A program made the position numbers and the translations under genes. From assembly GCA_005406025.1 (NCBI GenBank), contig BGZK01001266.1:1-64000 (forward strand): 64,000 bases of DNA, written 5' to 3'. The stretch is from Eumeta japonica (taxonomy: Eukaryota > Arthropoda > Insecta > Lepidoptera > Psychidae). This document shows positions 34,800 to 47,072 of this stretch, piece after piece. Each line of letters starts with the position of its first letter. The first letter of the stretch is position 1. The notes beneath the pieces are model-generated. The model saw only the letters and a program-made list of their open reading frames with translations. It ran no database searches and had not been told where the DNA came from.

Positions 34800-35420
34800 A
34801 AATGAACTTGGACCCATTTTGGTGGAAATCCTCATGTTTGACAGTACCTGGGGATTACCAATCGGGTCATATGGGACATTTTTCGATGAAAACCACCAAA
34901 ATGTCCTCTCGTCGCCGGCACGTACCGAGGTCAGGGGTACGCTGGCCTCCCCCCCACATTCTTCCCACCTACTTACTAACTAACCTACCCACGTCGCCTA
35001 TAGCGATGATTTTTCAAAAGAGAAGCTCCTCATCACGATCAACAATTGCTTTGAAGAGGTACAATCAGCACGCGAGAACACACGTTGCATCGCCTCGGGC
35101 TTGTAAACTGAGGAGCTGTTCCCCCAGACAAAATTCGCCAACCCACTTCCATATTTGTGCGACAAACGACAAGCCGTATCGTCGCGAGCCAAAGCCATAA
35201 ATTTCCGCCATCATTTGTCCATCTTTCGGCCCCTCCTAGAGATCCTCTAAGATCAGATACGCGCCAAAGAACTATTTGGTTTGCCAAGATAAAATTCCCA
35301 CCACGGAACCTACGTTAACTCTCTTGGGTATGTCGACCCTCAGAGTACGAAGGCTTACCCAACGACAGGGCGAGACAGATTCGAGAGGAGGGAATAAATT
35401 CGGGCCTAGGCTAGTGGCGA
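34800..35420. other. Less AT-rich segment of unknown origin
   Basis: Composition departs from its surroundings, and a 132-codon + frame (34802-35200) and two minus frames overlap here. The + frame lacks a recognisable domain. It may be a decayed retroelement or a diverged island; I cannot place it. Confidence 0.25.
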
Positions 35421-36004
35421 CAATTTATGATTTTATTATTGTGTATTTCTTTTAGTCACTCTGAAGTATAAATCATATTTTTTATTACAATAAAAAATAC
35501 CTTAAAAATAGGAAATGGTGATTTCTAATGAAAAGGATTTTGTTTTTGATATAACACATGAACCAAAAAGAAAATAATGATTTCATTTTGTTTTAAATTG
35601 CAATTAAGAAGATATAGAGAAGCAAATTTCAAAAATCGGGATACGTTACAAATAGGCGAAACCTTTGACAGGTTAAAAGTAATTTGAATAAAACTTATAT
35701 CTAGCACCTGTGGAGCTAGAGCCCATGTTTGTCTGTATGTATAGTGCTTAGAGGACCATGATGTCGTAGTCTATGTGTATCGAAGTTTAAGTACGATAAT
35801 AATATTCTTACAACAATTGTAATAATATGTTTATTTTATTCTAGTCGCACATGTAAACCCACTATAAAAGTACTCGATGCAACTAACACCTGAACCTCGC
35901 ATTAGCGTCTGCGCCGGGGTGTCGCAAGATCGTTTTATCGACTGTTTTCTGGACCCTTATTTGTTTTATATCCACTTAGCGACACCTAGTAATTGTCCCT
36001 AGAA

Positions 36005-36048
36005 AACAAACACTTTTGTCGTAAAGTATTACGACAAAAGTGTTTGTT
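36005..36048. repeat. Perfect 20-bp inverted repeat, 4-nt loop
   Basis: The arm 'aacaaacacttttgtcgtaa' at 36005-36024 is exactly complementary to 36029-36048, loop agta. A perfect 20-bp stem in neutral DNA implies recent origin. Confidence 0.95.
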
Positions 36049-36640
36049 AGCGTTTCTTCGGATGAATTTTAACTTTTATTATATTTTGCAATCGATGCCA
36101 AGACTAACGTGAGCTTTCTACAAAGTAGCGGTTTACTGATACACATGCTTACTTGACTTAAGTAGTGTTACATTATCGTGTCGAGAACACTATTTATTTC
36201 CTAAACAGTAGATTAAAACAGTTACAGTATAGATGACAGTAAACCTTTATTACGTTTCAATCAAAATCTATAACAGATGATGAGACGGTTTATTAACCAA
36301 AATACACTATCAATATCTTATTTATTGGTTTTCACTTCAATATACATTTTACAGCATCATTGTAATCTTTAAACTTTTTGTAATTCAACTAAATGTACCT
36401 ATTTTACTTAATAATTTATGTGGGCAAGAGTATATTTTTATCGAAAACATATTTATAGAAGTTAAATTGTATGGCTTTTAATTAAACTGTAATCGTTTTG
36501 AATATTCTCTAGAATAAACTTCACGGATACAACAAACCAAATTGGATCTAGAGAAATTTACTCAAATTATCATATTTACACGTATTTGCTTACCGATAGA
36601 TTTAATAAAATTTATTTAATACGAGTTTGAAAATAGACAA
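36049..36640. other. AT-rich non-coding DNA
   Basis: No supported feature. Confidence 0.5.
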
Positions 36641-36649
36641 TGTTCTATG

Positions 36650-36835
36650 CTCCGATTCGATTAGTGCCTACGTGGATGTCGGCCGCCGACCATTTCGGGG
36701 CGAGCGACGCGTTTCCGTGACAGCGAGCCATAACGGCTCCTTGGAGGACACCCGTCCGATAAATGGCTTTCCGATTGTGTGTGCGGGGCCACCATTAGCG
36801 CCGGACATTTATCCTGGTCTACTGTGGGATGACCA
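36650..36835. promoter_or_regulatory. GC-rich island with an open frame
   Basis: A 104-codon + frame (36627-36941) reads across the island with balanced residues. It lacks splice signals at its edges and any known motif. Composition fits the other islands. Candidate regulatory element, less likely an exon. Confidence 0.3.
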
Positions 36836-37379
36836 TCGACGATTTTATAGTGGGACTATCTATATACAGGTATATTGTTCACATTATGTATTGGAAAAGC
36901 TGCATAAAACGGCAAAAATCATCCATCAACATTTATATTGATATAGTAACGAACAATAAAAAACGCAGTACAATCATTTCAACGCTTCTTAACGGCTTAG
37001 CTATAGGTGACCGAAGACCCTAGTGTATAAAACTGAGGCCTTAACTAAACTGGCTTCAAATCAAAATCTAAATACTTTAAAGGTGAAAAATATTTTATCA
37101 TAATTATCATCAGCGCTATATTGCGCACTGCAGGACACAGCAAAGCTACTTATTATATGTATGTGCACGAGTGAGCTTTAGTGTTCGCCTACATTGTACA
37201 GGTGAAGATTTTAACAACGTATATTTGGATTAATAATATTAATAAAAAGGAATAAAATCAAGTAAATCAAAGGGATTTGATACCTATGTATGTAAAACAC
37301 TTTATTGTACATAAAACGTCAAAAGCAATTTATATACAGATAAGTCACGTACAAAGGCAAATTTATCCCTTTAAGGTAT
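36836..37379. other. AT-rich non-coding DNA
   Basis: No supported feature. Confidence 0.5.
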
Positions 37380-37581
37380 ACTAGCTGTCCCGCCCGCTTC
37401 GCTCGGTAACTTTTATTTATAAATAAAATAGCGAAGCATTTACGGAATTCAAAAAATTAGTAGCCTAGAACCATCTACAAATCATCCCGCATCGAATGAT
37501 CCCAGTCCCATGTCTATACGTTTAGTAGTTTTTACGTGATTGGCGAACAAAGACAACCTATTTTCATTATATATGTATAGA
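37380..37581 (-). mobile_element. Short Helitron-like element
   Basis: On the minus strand it starts TC (TCTATACATATATAATGAAA) and ends ACAGCTAGT, with the GC-rich 'gagcgaagcgggcggg' just before the end. These are the terminal hallmarks of non-autonomous Helitrons. About 200 bp, non-coding. It abuts the hAT terminal pair at 37578. Confidence 0.7.
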
Positions 37582-37746
37582 TGTGGGTAACCACCGGCCC
37601 GCGAGACATTCTGATATCTATGGCTAAAAATTATGAACACTAGTTTAAATCACTACTTTAAAATGCAGTACTTTTTGAACGCGGCCCGCGAATGCATTTG
37701 CACACTAAAGTTTGGCCCACAATATGTCAAAGGTTGCCCATACCTG
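37578..37746. mobile_element. Short hAT-like non-autonomous element
   Basis: The left end 'agatgtgggtaacca' and the reverse complement of the right end 'caggtatgggcaacct' resemble each other and hAT termini. The interior has 'ggcccgcgagac', 'gcggcccgcg' and 'tttggccca', words typical of hAT subterminal regions. The last also occurs at 37950 beside the transposase relic, so the two may belong together. Confidence 0.5.
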
Positions 37747-37949
37747 TCTTAAGAGATCGTTTCTAGTTATTATATGAAAATCGAACCTACCTACTATGCT
37801 GATATGTATACTGATAAAAATATTATAATTTAGTTCATAATCTATTCGTAGTTTTAGTTTTCGCGGAAGTATCAGTGACTTAAGTTTGACCAAGGCTTGA
37901 TGCGGTTTTACTTTTATTTGTTATTATATAGTAATAAATGTCAGAGTAG

Positions 37950-39830
37950 AGTTTGGCCCATAGTATTCTTTAAAGAATATTTAATATTTTTAATTTGCTA
38001 AACGATCTTTCAGCTTCTGCAGAAGCAACGGAATTTGTATGGAACAGTAACATTGCTCTAAATACGGCTGTTAGGTTATATTCTAGCATTCCATATTTTC
38101 TCATAGTTTTTTTACAGAATTGGTGAATAATCTATGTCTCAGTTAACTTAAGTAGAAATGGGTGATAAATAAATATTAAGAAATTAAAAAGAAAAGTTAG
38201 GGCCTATTATGTCAGAATATTTACTTTGGAATTATTTGGTCACACTTTTGTAATAAAGCCGTTTCATCTACACCCAGTAAAAATATTGATGATAGAAAAT
38301 TTAATATTCTACTGTCTGCTCTCATACCAGTAAAACGGGCATTTAATTGAGTTATTATTGTGTCTAATACATTCTTGAAAATAGTAATTTTAGAGATTTC
38401 GTTCCTGTTTTGAAATCGGTAATCTGAAGCATCAATTTTCTTTTAACTTTCCTTTGCATTTTTAAAATAAAACTTCTTTAGGCCCGTCAAAGTGATTTCG
38501 TGCAATAATGTCACAGTGAAACGCTCGAATGACACGTTTGGGTGGCACGGTCGGGTCCGCTCGGCTCTTTTCGACTCGGCCCAGCGGGCCCACGTGTTCC
38601 AAGCGTTCACACAAGTGATTGTAGCTGATCGCAACTATTTTAGATATGCGCAGTTATTATTCATTGTAAAAATAAAGAATGCATGTAAAATACATGCAAT
38701 AAATGGAATATAGTGGCAAAACTGTCGATTATACCTATCTATGATTTCTAATAGTTAAGTGAACATGGTGCATCACACATTAAAGGTAAATTTGACTAAA
38801 TATTACTACAATCTCTTATGCAATAAATTTTTATTAAAATCGATCCCAATGCCTGTAACTCATTTTGTTGCAGCTCACAATGGAGTTGTCTTTGAATAGT
38901 GGCATTAATTAATTTCAAACAGAGAATAACAACAAAAAATTACTTTCCCCTGTCCACGCGAGAAAAGAAGGTTATGTGCATGTGACAGACGGAATGTACG
39001 CGAAATCATCGTAATAAAAACAACCAACAACCATTGTTCTGGTTTAGTAATTAAATTGTGTTCTTATTTTGATTTTGATAAAAGTTGGCCATGAAAAATA
39101 TTTTGTAAGCATAAATAAATGATACAATAATTTAATTTCTTTTTCATTTTTTTTGACCCTAAACTCTATTTCTACACATTTTGCCAAAGAAGTTTCACTT
39201 TACGTCGTGTGTCCGACACATATTGTTTTTTTTCTTTAAAACAGGAAACCCCACCATATTTTCTTACAGTTCCACTAGCTTTGCACTCGAAAGATTCGAA
39301 GTAATTTCTATAAATTTCCGTCAATTCATTTCTCTGCTGAAGCTTTACTTGCTTCGTTAAAATTTTTATTGCAGTTTTGTAAAGTTTTAAATACGCAATT
39401 GATATCATTCAATACATGGTGCATTAATTATCAAAGGAACACGAACTCTAAATTTAGCATTTTTGCTTTGATACTTTGTTTTTTACTACGTCATCTTTAC
39501 TGAAACTCTTGAGAACCATTTCTGATGGGGTATATAGAAAAAAACGAAGTTTTATTATATTTCGTCAAACCCTACTTGGACCATCAAGTTGATTTAGTTT
39601 TTAAGCTGATATCCTATTCGCCAGTGAATTTCGACAGCAAATCCCAAAGTTTAAAGCTATTTCCAAAAATAATATGCAAATCTCGCAACGTTCCGAAAAA
39701 AAAAAACTGTAATTCCACACATGTGCTAACAGCATCATTTACCACGAAATTTCAATTAAGTGGCACATTGTACGTACTTCACTTTAGTCTGGACTTCCTT
39801 AACTTGTTTTTGTATACCATTACACATAAC
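37950..39830 (-). pseudogene. Decayed hAT transposase (ZMYM/DUF4371-like)
   Basis: Read on the minus strand in several frames. FFGTLRDLH and FGNSFK with LLSKFTGE near 39640-39720 match the central region. The longest open part (39172-39408) includes NYFESFECKASG and VSCFKEKKQYVSDTRRKVK. NVLDTIITQLNARFTG lies near 38300-38390. The C-terminal dimerisation motif ASAEAERSFSKLK is at about 37990-38030. This order is that of hAT transposases of the ZMYM-like group. Frameshifts and stops are numerous, so it is dead. A 90-codon minus frame at 39831-40103 may be its N-terminal end. Confidence 0.85.
38510..38620. promoter_or_regulatory. GC-rich island between parts of the hAT relic
   Basis: 'cgggtccgctcggctctttt'-type DNA interrupts the hAT relic and matches no transposase motif. 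Either an insertion or a composition fluctuation. Confidence 0.2.
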
Positions 39831-40639
39831 TTAACATAAAAAATTAGAAAAGAAACATTTAATAAAAATAAAATAAAAATACCTTTGGGCATATCCTACA
39901 CTTTTAATTGAAATGCTAAATGTTGGAATTTTCGTTAGACGAAAGATGTCCAGAACCAATTCTGTGGGCCTGTATTTAATTGCGCCGGATCTCTGTTCCC
40001 TTTGACTAACAGCCCCTGAGTGGTACAGTTTAGTACCACATACCTTCTTTCCTTCTCTTTCATCGCTCCCCAAAATATAGCTTCTGATATTTTCTTGTTT
40101 CATAATTTTAGGGCCGAGTCAACAAAAAAAAAATCGTTTTCCCTCAGATACCCTTCGATACTGCCCGTTTAGCTCATATACGTATTTACTGGCTAATTAT
40201 CTTTAACTCGAACGTGGAATATAATCCATTACAAGACTGTTTCCTGATTATTCAAATTATAAGAATAAATACAGATTTTGATACTTTGAGAGCTACTTCT
40301 CCCCGATCCGAGATACACCGTGTTATGTGCTGCAGAGCGCTTTCGGAACTTATAAAAACTAATATTTTTTCAGGACCATCTGGATGCATTTCGTGCGCAT
40401 AAACCTATGCGATAAATGATTACCCTCATAAATACCAGCTTATGTACCGCTGTGCTTTTACTATGTAAAATTTTGTAAGCCATTATGGGAAATGTGTATT
40501 GTTTACTTAGCAGACAACAGCAAAACAACTAAATAATTCTTTCTCATCTCCACATCTCAGTGAACTTTATTTTGAATTGTACTGTTTACGTTCACATACC
40601 TAACGAACAGATAGTTCTCATTTGTAATCATTTTGGTTG

Positions 40640-40950
40640 TCCCATTTGGCGCTCAAACGTGGCCACTCTGTTACGGCTAACATCACAGCCGAGATCTTTA
40701 TTGGCGATCCCGATGTGGCGGCTCGACGCCGGTGGGTGTGCTTGTGTCATTGTTTGGCGCCTTTTAAATGTGTTCAATTATTAAATTGATCGGCGTTGTC
40801 GGATCGAGACCGTCCATTGTCGCCGCTTGCGCAAACCCGGCCGGCGCGGGCGGTGGCGTGCGCACTAAATAATGGACTCGTTCGACTATATCCGTATAGA
40901 CGTTCGGCCAATCGCTCGACTCGGCACAATAGATGGGATCGTTTTGTTTA
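40640..40950. promoter_or_regulatory. GC-rich island with homeodomain-like words
   Basis: Two CpG-rich blocks ('ggcggctcgacgccgg' and 'cccggccggcgcgggcgg') flank 'ttcaattattaaattgatcg'. AT-rich homeodomain-type sites inside a GC island are typical of developmental enhancers. No frame is convincing. Confidence 0.35.
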
Positions 40951-40980
40951 CGTTCGTTCGGGATTAGTTTCACAAAATTA

Positions 40981-42040
40981 ATGCATACAATCGGGTCCTT
41001 AATCTAAATTAGAAAGGTTATAGCTTAAAATGTAGTCTTTTTTTTTAATTAGACTTAGTTTTGATTTAGTAGACTGTTGAATAATATTCACATTATTCAA
41101 ATTAAACGTGGCCTTAGCTTTACAAAAATTATCCAGAATTTTATATTTAAATTCATTAAAAGTCAAGAGATGATAAATGGTAATGTATGCTATGATAACT
41201 TTGAAAGCTAATGATGTTTAAGGACAGGAAATATTTTTTCTATGAGCTTTAATCATACTCTTACTTGTGATGTCAAACAGCAATAGAATTATAACAGTAC
41301 GTAAAGTGCGTAAATATTAATTCCATAATCATATAGCGTAATAACTAAGCATTATTCAGTTTATACAGTGTTATGTAATGGATGTAAAGACACTGCCTCG
41401 AGATAGAACACGAGCAGGCCTTTGATATGACATGGTCTCTCTCTGTGAGCCATACCCGTATTTCGTTATAGGAGAAATAGCGAATTAATCATAGTGTTAA
41501 TAGTGAATAAAGCAAAGCTAATACAAAGATTTTTAAACACTGCAAAATATACATAGGAATATTTTTTATCTAAACTATAAATTAATATGAAAGAAAATGC
41601 GAGAGAATATTCATCACACTAACGAAATATTAAAGATTATTAAATTCTAAATTTTGATGAAAACATTTAATAATCTCTGGCATCCCGGATTCTATATAAA
41701 TAGGTTTGACATTCATTCTAATTTGAAGACATACGTATATGTAGCATCTAAGGTAGTTAATATGATTTAAAATAATAAATATCTAATTCATACTCTTTTT
41801 CAAAGTAAGGATTTCTGTATTTAGTTTTATTTGCTATATGTTTAATATGTGTAGAGTTCAGAAAACTGCTTTGTGTTGTAAGAATTTCTTAGGTTTCAAA
41901 CAGTGCACCTAATTCATTGTATCGTGCCAGTTAATAATCTTTTTAAATCACATTCGTGTAGTAAATTGTGTTATCAAATGAATTTATCGGTTCCGTTTCA
42001 TATAACAATCAGAATCTACCGAACGTGTCAGAGTTTAGAA
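40981..42040. other. AT-rich non-coding DNA
   Basis: No supported feature. Confidence 0.5.
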
Positions 42041-42049
42041 AAGTCGCCG

Positions 42050-42430
42050 AAGCGTAGGGCCAACTTTGCCCAAATTAGAATGAAAGCCAACGTCACGCGG
42101 CTCGCGTGTCTCGACACGCTTCGCATAATGAGTTTGTGATTGTTTTTCTTTCCCTTTTTTTTGTTAGCGGGGGCGGACGGGTCATTACAGTTCTCCCGAA
42201 AAAAAAATGACAGCGATCATTCACGGCGGGAAAAGTTTGTGAAAAATGGTGCCCGATCTGAAAAATTCGTGTCACAGTCTAACGAGGCGTGTCTGCCGGC
42301 GTCGCCGCGGAACGCGTCCGCCATTACGGTGATGGCCGGGGCCGCTTAGTTGACCTGTGGCACGAAACTCGACGGATAGCTCGAAGGCCGCGGTTTGACT
42401 CGTACTTTCTCGAAATGCCGGGTTTTTTTA
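42050..42430. promoter_or_regulatory. GC-rich island
   Basis: CpG-rich blocks ('cacgcggctcgcgtgtctcg', 'gcgtcgccgcggaacgcg') around a T-rich core. Frames are short and without motif. Confidence 0.3.
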
Positions 42431-42719
42431 GCCACAACGTCGATCTGCAATCTAAACTATGACAAAAGAAAAAAAAGATACGTTGCCAGTTAAATTATTT
42501 ATTGGAATTGAAAACGACATTGCGACGTATGAGGCCGTTAGGAGTTTTGGAACGTACGTAATATGTCCATAGTTAAAACGTTAAACTTGTTAAATAGTTA
42601 TTTAACAAACCCCTTATCCTTTCTACAATAGCATACTTTCATTATCACCGACGATGAGACTTAACACACGCATTGACGGCTCAAAAGTAGTACTAGTATC
42701 GCAGATAACTAATTACAAC

Positions 42720-42830
42720 TTCACTAGCTATTTTGAGCTGTCACGAGGCGCGAGGTGCGTGCTATGCGGCACACGCGAGGTGTGACCGAGTGCGGCGACT
42801 CAAACGGACAGCCACGTGAGGGCAGACGTT
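42720..42830. promoter_or_regulatory. GC-rich island
   Basis: 'cacgaggcgcgaggtgcgtg' and 'cacacgcgaggtgtgacc' share a repeated 'gcgaggtg' word. Otherwise nothing recognised. Confidence 0.25.
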
Positions 42831-43790
42831 GTTTCTATATTACAAATTTTCCTAAGCAAATTAATTAAGATTTAAATTTAACGTTCAAGTACTAATCTTT
42901 TGATATTTATCTGCATTGCCTAGCAAAATTTTATAATTTATTGTTTTTAGTTGTACTTCGTTATTTTATTATGAACGTAGCGGTCCTCCAACACGACGAC
43001 GTTTGGATCAAAATATTACCTACTGCTATTGAACTTAAATGACCCATACGTATTTTTTTTCAATTTTATATAGGTTTTACTGGTGTCAAGGGTTTTTAAA
43101 ATTTTTATTTATGTTTTATAAACTTTGTATAGTATTGCTAGTAGACATGTTACGATCAACAACTATCTATAAATTGAAAAAGGCTATGATAGAAAAAGAT
43201 CTAGTTTATTTCGGTCTAGTCTAGTATAGTTTATTCAGTACCGTTTTCCCTGATTCCCTGCTCAATGATTTTTTTAAATTCAATACCAACACTTTTAAAT
43301 GAGATTGCCTGTGAAACGAGTTAAAATGCATAGACAAATCATCTGAATTTTATGTTCTCAATGTATGTAAAATAATAAATTACAAACAATTTTTCGCCGA
43401 ATTTCACACCTGGCCAAGTTGATTGTCACCGTTCCCACGACAAAGTCTCTGCAAAACGACCATTTTCATGTTCAAAACGTAATATATGCGCTCGGTCCGT
43501 CCTCCGTACAATACCTCTCCGTGCCTTCTTATATTCAGTGCCGTACCGTACCATATCGTGTGTATTCGTTCACTCAATCTATTTCACTCATTCAATTTTC
43601 ATTCGCTTTATACATTCATACATTAACTCGCCACAATCAACTAATAATACGCCACAAATAATACTCCACATCGTATACCAAAATATTATGTCGACTGAAT
43701 GCATGAATGTTCAGTCGATATAAAATTTTAGTTAGCTTAGAAGCTTTCACTAATTTATCCTCATTTCTTTTTTCTATTCAAACATTTTGA
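42831..43790. other. AT-rich non-coding DNA
   Basis: No supported gene. A 9-bp stem (tcgactgaa/ttcagtcga) occurs near 43691-43718. Confidence 0.5.
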
Positions 43791-43794
43791 TGAT

Positions 43795-44245
43795 AGGATG
43801 GGCAAGGGAAGGTGATCAGGGTCTGCTTTGAAACCATCTATCGATATTGTTCACTGAGATCATTCTAATGAACCCAAACAAAAGCCTGTATTGTAAGTTG
43901 GTGAGGAAGTTTAGTATCCTGAAAATCCAGTTGATGGTGCAGCATCAGTAGAAGGTTACTGTATTCCTTTAATATCATTGAAGCAACAGAATATCAAATT
44001 TTGACTTGATGAAATCTCTGAAACGTGTTCACATCTATCGACTAGAAAAAAGCTAATAATCTTCAAAGAGCAGAACAAATTTTCTTGAATCATAAGTAAG
44101 AATACTCTCGATCAAGTCAACTTTAAAACAAAAATGCTAAATCGAAATCGATTCAGATGTTTGAAAGCTACAATGCCACAGACAGACACAAAAATACACA
44201 GATACACAAGTTAAACTTATGTTTGTGTCGGGTGTTAAAAATACA
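43795..44245 (+). mobile_element. Dispersed element with 'cagacagacac..gtcgggtgttaaaaa' tail
   Basis: The tail at 44162-44242 ('gccacagacagacac', then 'gtgtcgggtgttaaaaa') matches a tail I associate with lepidopteran repeats. The body upstream is unrecognised and its start is a guess. Confidence 0.4.
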
Positions 44246-44963
44246 CATAAAAAATAGTAAAACGTCACTTTCAGTTACCCATTATACACTCACGAAAATA
44301 CTGTTACCATAAATTTACCAAATTTAATTCATGCTGACATCATGCACATGATATCAGTGAAACTCTATATTAAATATAGGATTTTATTCGCATCAATTTT
44401 TACACCATTACAATAAAGCTTATTTCTAATTACATTACAGCAATGTAGTTCGTAAGTGTTGGTAATTAATGGTTTTTCTTTGTCGATGCTGAAACTAGAT
44501 CATTTTACCTTTTTATATATCGTTTTTTAGTTTCTAAAACTACAATATCTGATTTTTAAACTGTATTTACTAATGAATAAAATATTTATGATACATTGAT
44601 TAGTTTTTATAACAGGTTCAGTTTTTATAAAAGTTTCGTTTCAAAAACTTAATTATGTCTGTAAAAAAAACTTGAAGTTCAGTTCAAGACACTAATCACG
44701 CAAATCCAACTTTTCAGTTTTAAATGCTCAGCGTAAATGGCGTGCTATAATTTTCCAAGATAGTCAGTCAGTTAATATTTTTTATAACACACAGCTAGGC
44801 CATTATATATATACGAAAACACAAATTTCATAATCCCATGTGATGTAATCCTTTAAATTACAATATAGTAAATGTTACTTTACTTGCATTGATTTATTTA
44901 ACATTTATGACAGATTTAACTGTAAAAAGGTTAACATAATCGATAGCTTATATTGAATAAACC
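44246..44963. other. AT-rich non-coding DNA
   Basis: No supported feature. Confidence 0.5.
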
Positions 44964-46504
44964 GGGGCCTTTTACGTAAAAATAGAAATCGATTACGATT
45001 CCGGAATCGATTGCGAGTCCAAATTGTTAAGTATAAAAAAAATCTTATTTTTATACACAATTTTGAGTGGCTTTAAAGCATTAGATTATATTAAAACTTT
45101 GCACACTTATCGAGGACCGATGGCTGTACAATTATATGATATAATTGAACTGATCTGATGATGGAGCCAGAAGGTAGGCACAGGAACTCTGTAACGGAAT
45201 AATATATCCTAGTCGTGTTTGAGCTTGTTAGAGTTGTCTTGAGATGTACTCTTCACCATGAGTGATTTTCAGGGTTTAATCATGGAGCCGGAAGGTAAGC
45301 AATAGTACTCTATAATAGAATAACGTAGCCTAGTCGTATGTGTTCTTGATAGAATGTTTTAAGTGGACTTTGGCCATAATTGGCTTTCAGGATCGGATCA
45401 TGGAGCCCGACGGTTGGCACCGGAATTAACAAATCATAACGGAACAATATATCCTAACCATATTTGGGCTTGTTGGAATTTCCCTGAAATGTATTTTGAC
45501 CACGACTGACTTTCAGAGTCTGATGATGGAGCTTCCAAACTTCCAGCTCCGTTATCAGACCCTGAAAGCCAATCATGGCCAAAGTGTATTCTACTAGAAT
45601 ATCAACAAGTCCAAACACGGCTAGGCTGCGTTGTTTCATCATGGAGTACTAGCGGTTACAGTACACGGTTAAAGTGCATTCCAAGACAATTCCAACAACC
45701 GCGAACACCGTTTGGATACGTTATTCTATTATAAAGTACTAGTGCCTATCTTCCGGCTGCATCATCAGACCATGAAAATCGTTCATGGTCAAAGTACAGA
45801 CGTTTTCTACAAGACCAAACACGGCTAGGATACGTTGGTTCATTATGGAGTTCCTGTGTTTACTTTCTGGCTCCATCATCAGACCCTGAAAGCCAATTAT
45901 GGTAAAAGTCCATTTAAAAAATTCCATTAAGCCCAAATAAGGCTTTGTTCTATTATGGAGTGCTAGTACTTACCTTCCGTCTCCATCATCAGACCCTGAA
46001 AATGACTCATGGTGAGAGTACATCTCAAGACAATTCTGACAAGTTCAAACACAACTGGGACATGTTATTCCATTATGGAATTCCTATGCCTACCTTCTGG
46101 CTCCTTCATCAAATCAGTCCAATTATACCATATTATCGTAATGTCTTAGGTCTTCGATAAATGTGCAAAGATTTTATTTAATCTAACGATTTACATAAAA
46201 AAAATAATTATTCACTTTATACGAAATACGAATGACGGAAAATCGATTGTAAATCGCTTGAGAATTGCTATAGACCAGTCTTCGGTTTGAGAGCGTAATT
46301 TTCGAATAATTGCGAAATCGCGATCCCTAACGGTTTTTGAATTCAAATATGCGATTAAATTTCATTATCATAATTTAGCGATTTCATTGTAGAGGCAACA
46401 CTGTTAATAGAAAGACAATTAGCATTTCGAAATATTAACTTGGGAGTTGGGAATTACTAAAATAATTTTAAAACCCTGCAAAATCAGAAATCGATTTCTT
46501 TTAG
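44964..46504. mobile_element. Composite inverted-repeat element, copy 2
   Basis: Collinear with 20781-22365: terminus 'ggggccttttacgtaaaa', outer arm, 120-bp units forward then inverted, and the long right arm up to 'gaaatcgatttcttttag'. It stops there, so the right-terminal 'gtaataaggcccc' is missing and unrelated DNA follows. One inverted unit near 45660 is partly deleted. The same central unit boundaries in both copies show the composite structure existed before they spread. Confidence 0.8.
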
Positions 46505-47020
46505 ACCGTCTCTCAACTGAATATTTGACGACAGAAGATTGCTAACCCGAGTAATTTTTTTACCCAGATTTTCTTTCCATTTTGTTGCTGGATTATTAAG
46601 ATTAAAAATTAACATGGAGACAACGTTAAGTTTTATTGTAGTCAATACAAAAAATATTGTTCCTTATTAGCATGTCAGACTTACTGGCAAAATTAGTTAA
46701 AAACCAGTCCCCCTGTATTGTATTTAAAAGGCAACCAATCGGTGTTTTCTACAGAAAATCGTAAAAGTAAATAACTTGTGTATTAATAATGAAATTATTT
46801 TTTTTTCGTTGACCAATTGTTGCACTTTTGTTTATTGTTAAAATTTTAGATAAAACTATAAACAGTATTTCTTTCTGTTTACAAAAACGGAAATCGAGAA
46901 TTCAAGGAATTAAGATAAAAAAATTCAAACACATTTAAACGCATTCAGAATTAAAAAACTATAATAACAAACATACAAACCATAATAACGAAGTGGCCGC
47001 AAATAATGTAACAGATTTGA
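46505..47020. other. AT-rich non-coding DNA
   Basis: No supported feature. Confidence 0.5.
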
Positions 47021-47023
47021 CCG

Positions 47024-47072
47024 CCAACTGTATGTGTTGTGCAGTCATTGACTGCACAATGCATACAGTTGG
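47024..47072. repeat. 24-bp inverted repeat, 1-nt loop
   Basis: 'ccaactgtatgtgttgtgca' begins the left arm (47024-47047); the right arm is 47049-47072. Two mismatches. An almost spacer-free palindrome. Confidence 0.9.

Noticed and set aside
36005..36048. Bacterial-style terminator or CRISPR-like repeat
   Set aside because: The setting is insect nuclear DNA, there is no T-run after the stem and no array of repeats with spacers.
21271..45642. Matching minus-strand frames (21271-21453 and 45454-45642) that look conserved between two loci
   Set aside because: They lie in the two copies of the inverted-repeat element; similarity follows from DNA identity, and the roughly 120-bp unit keeps frames open by chance.
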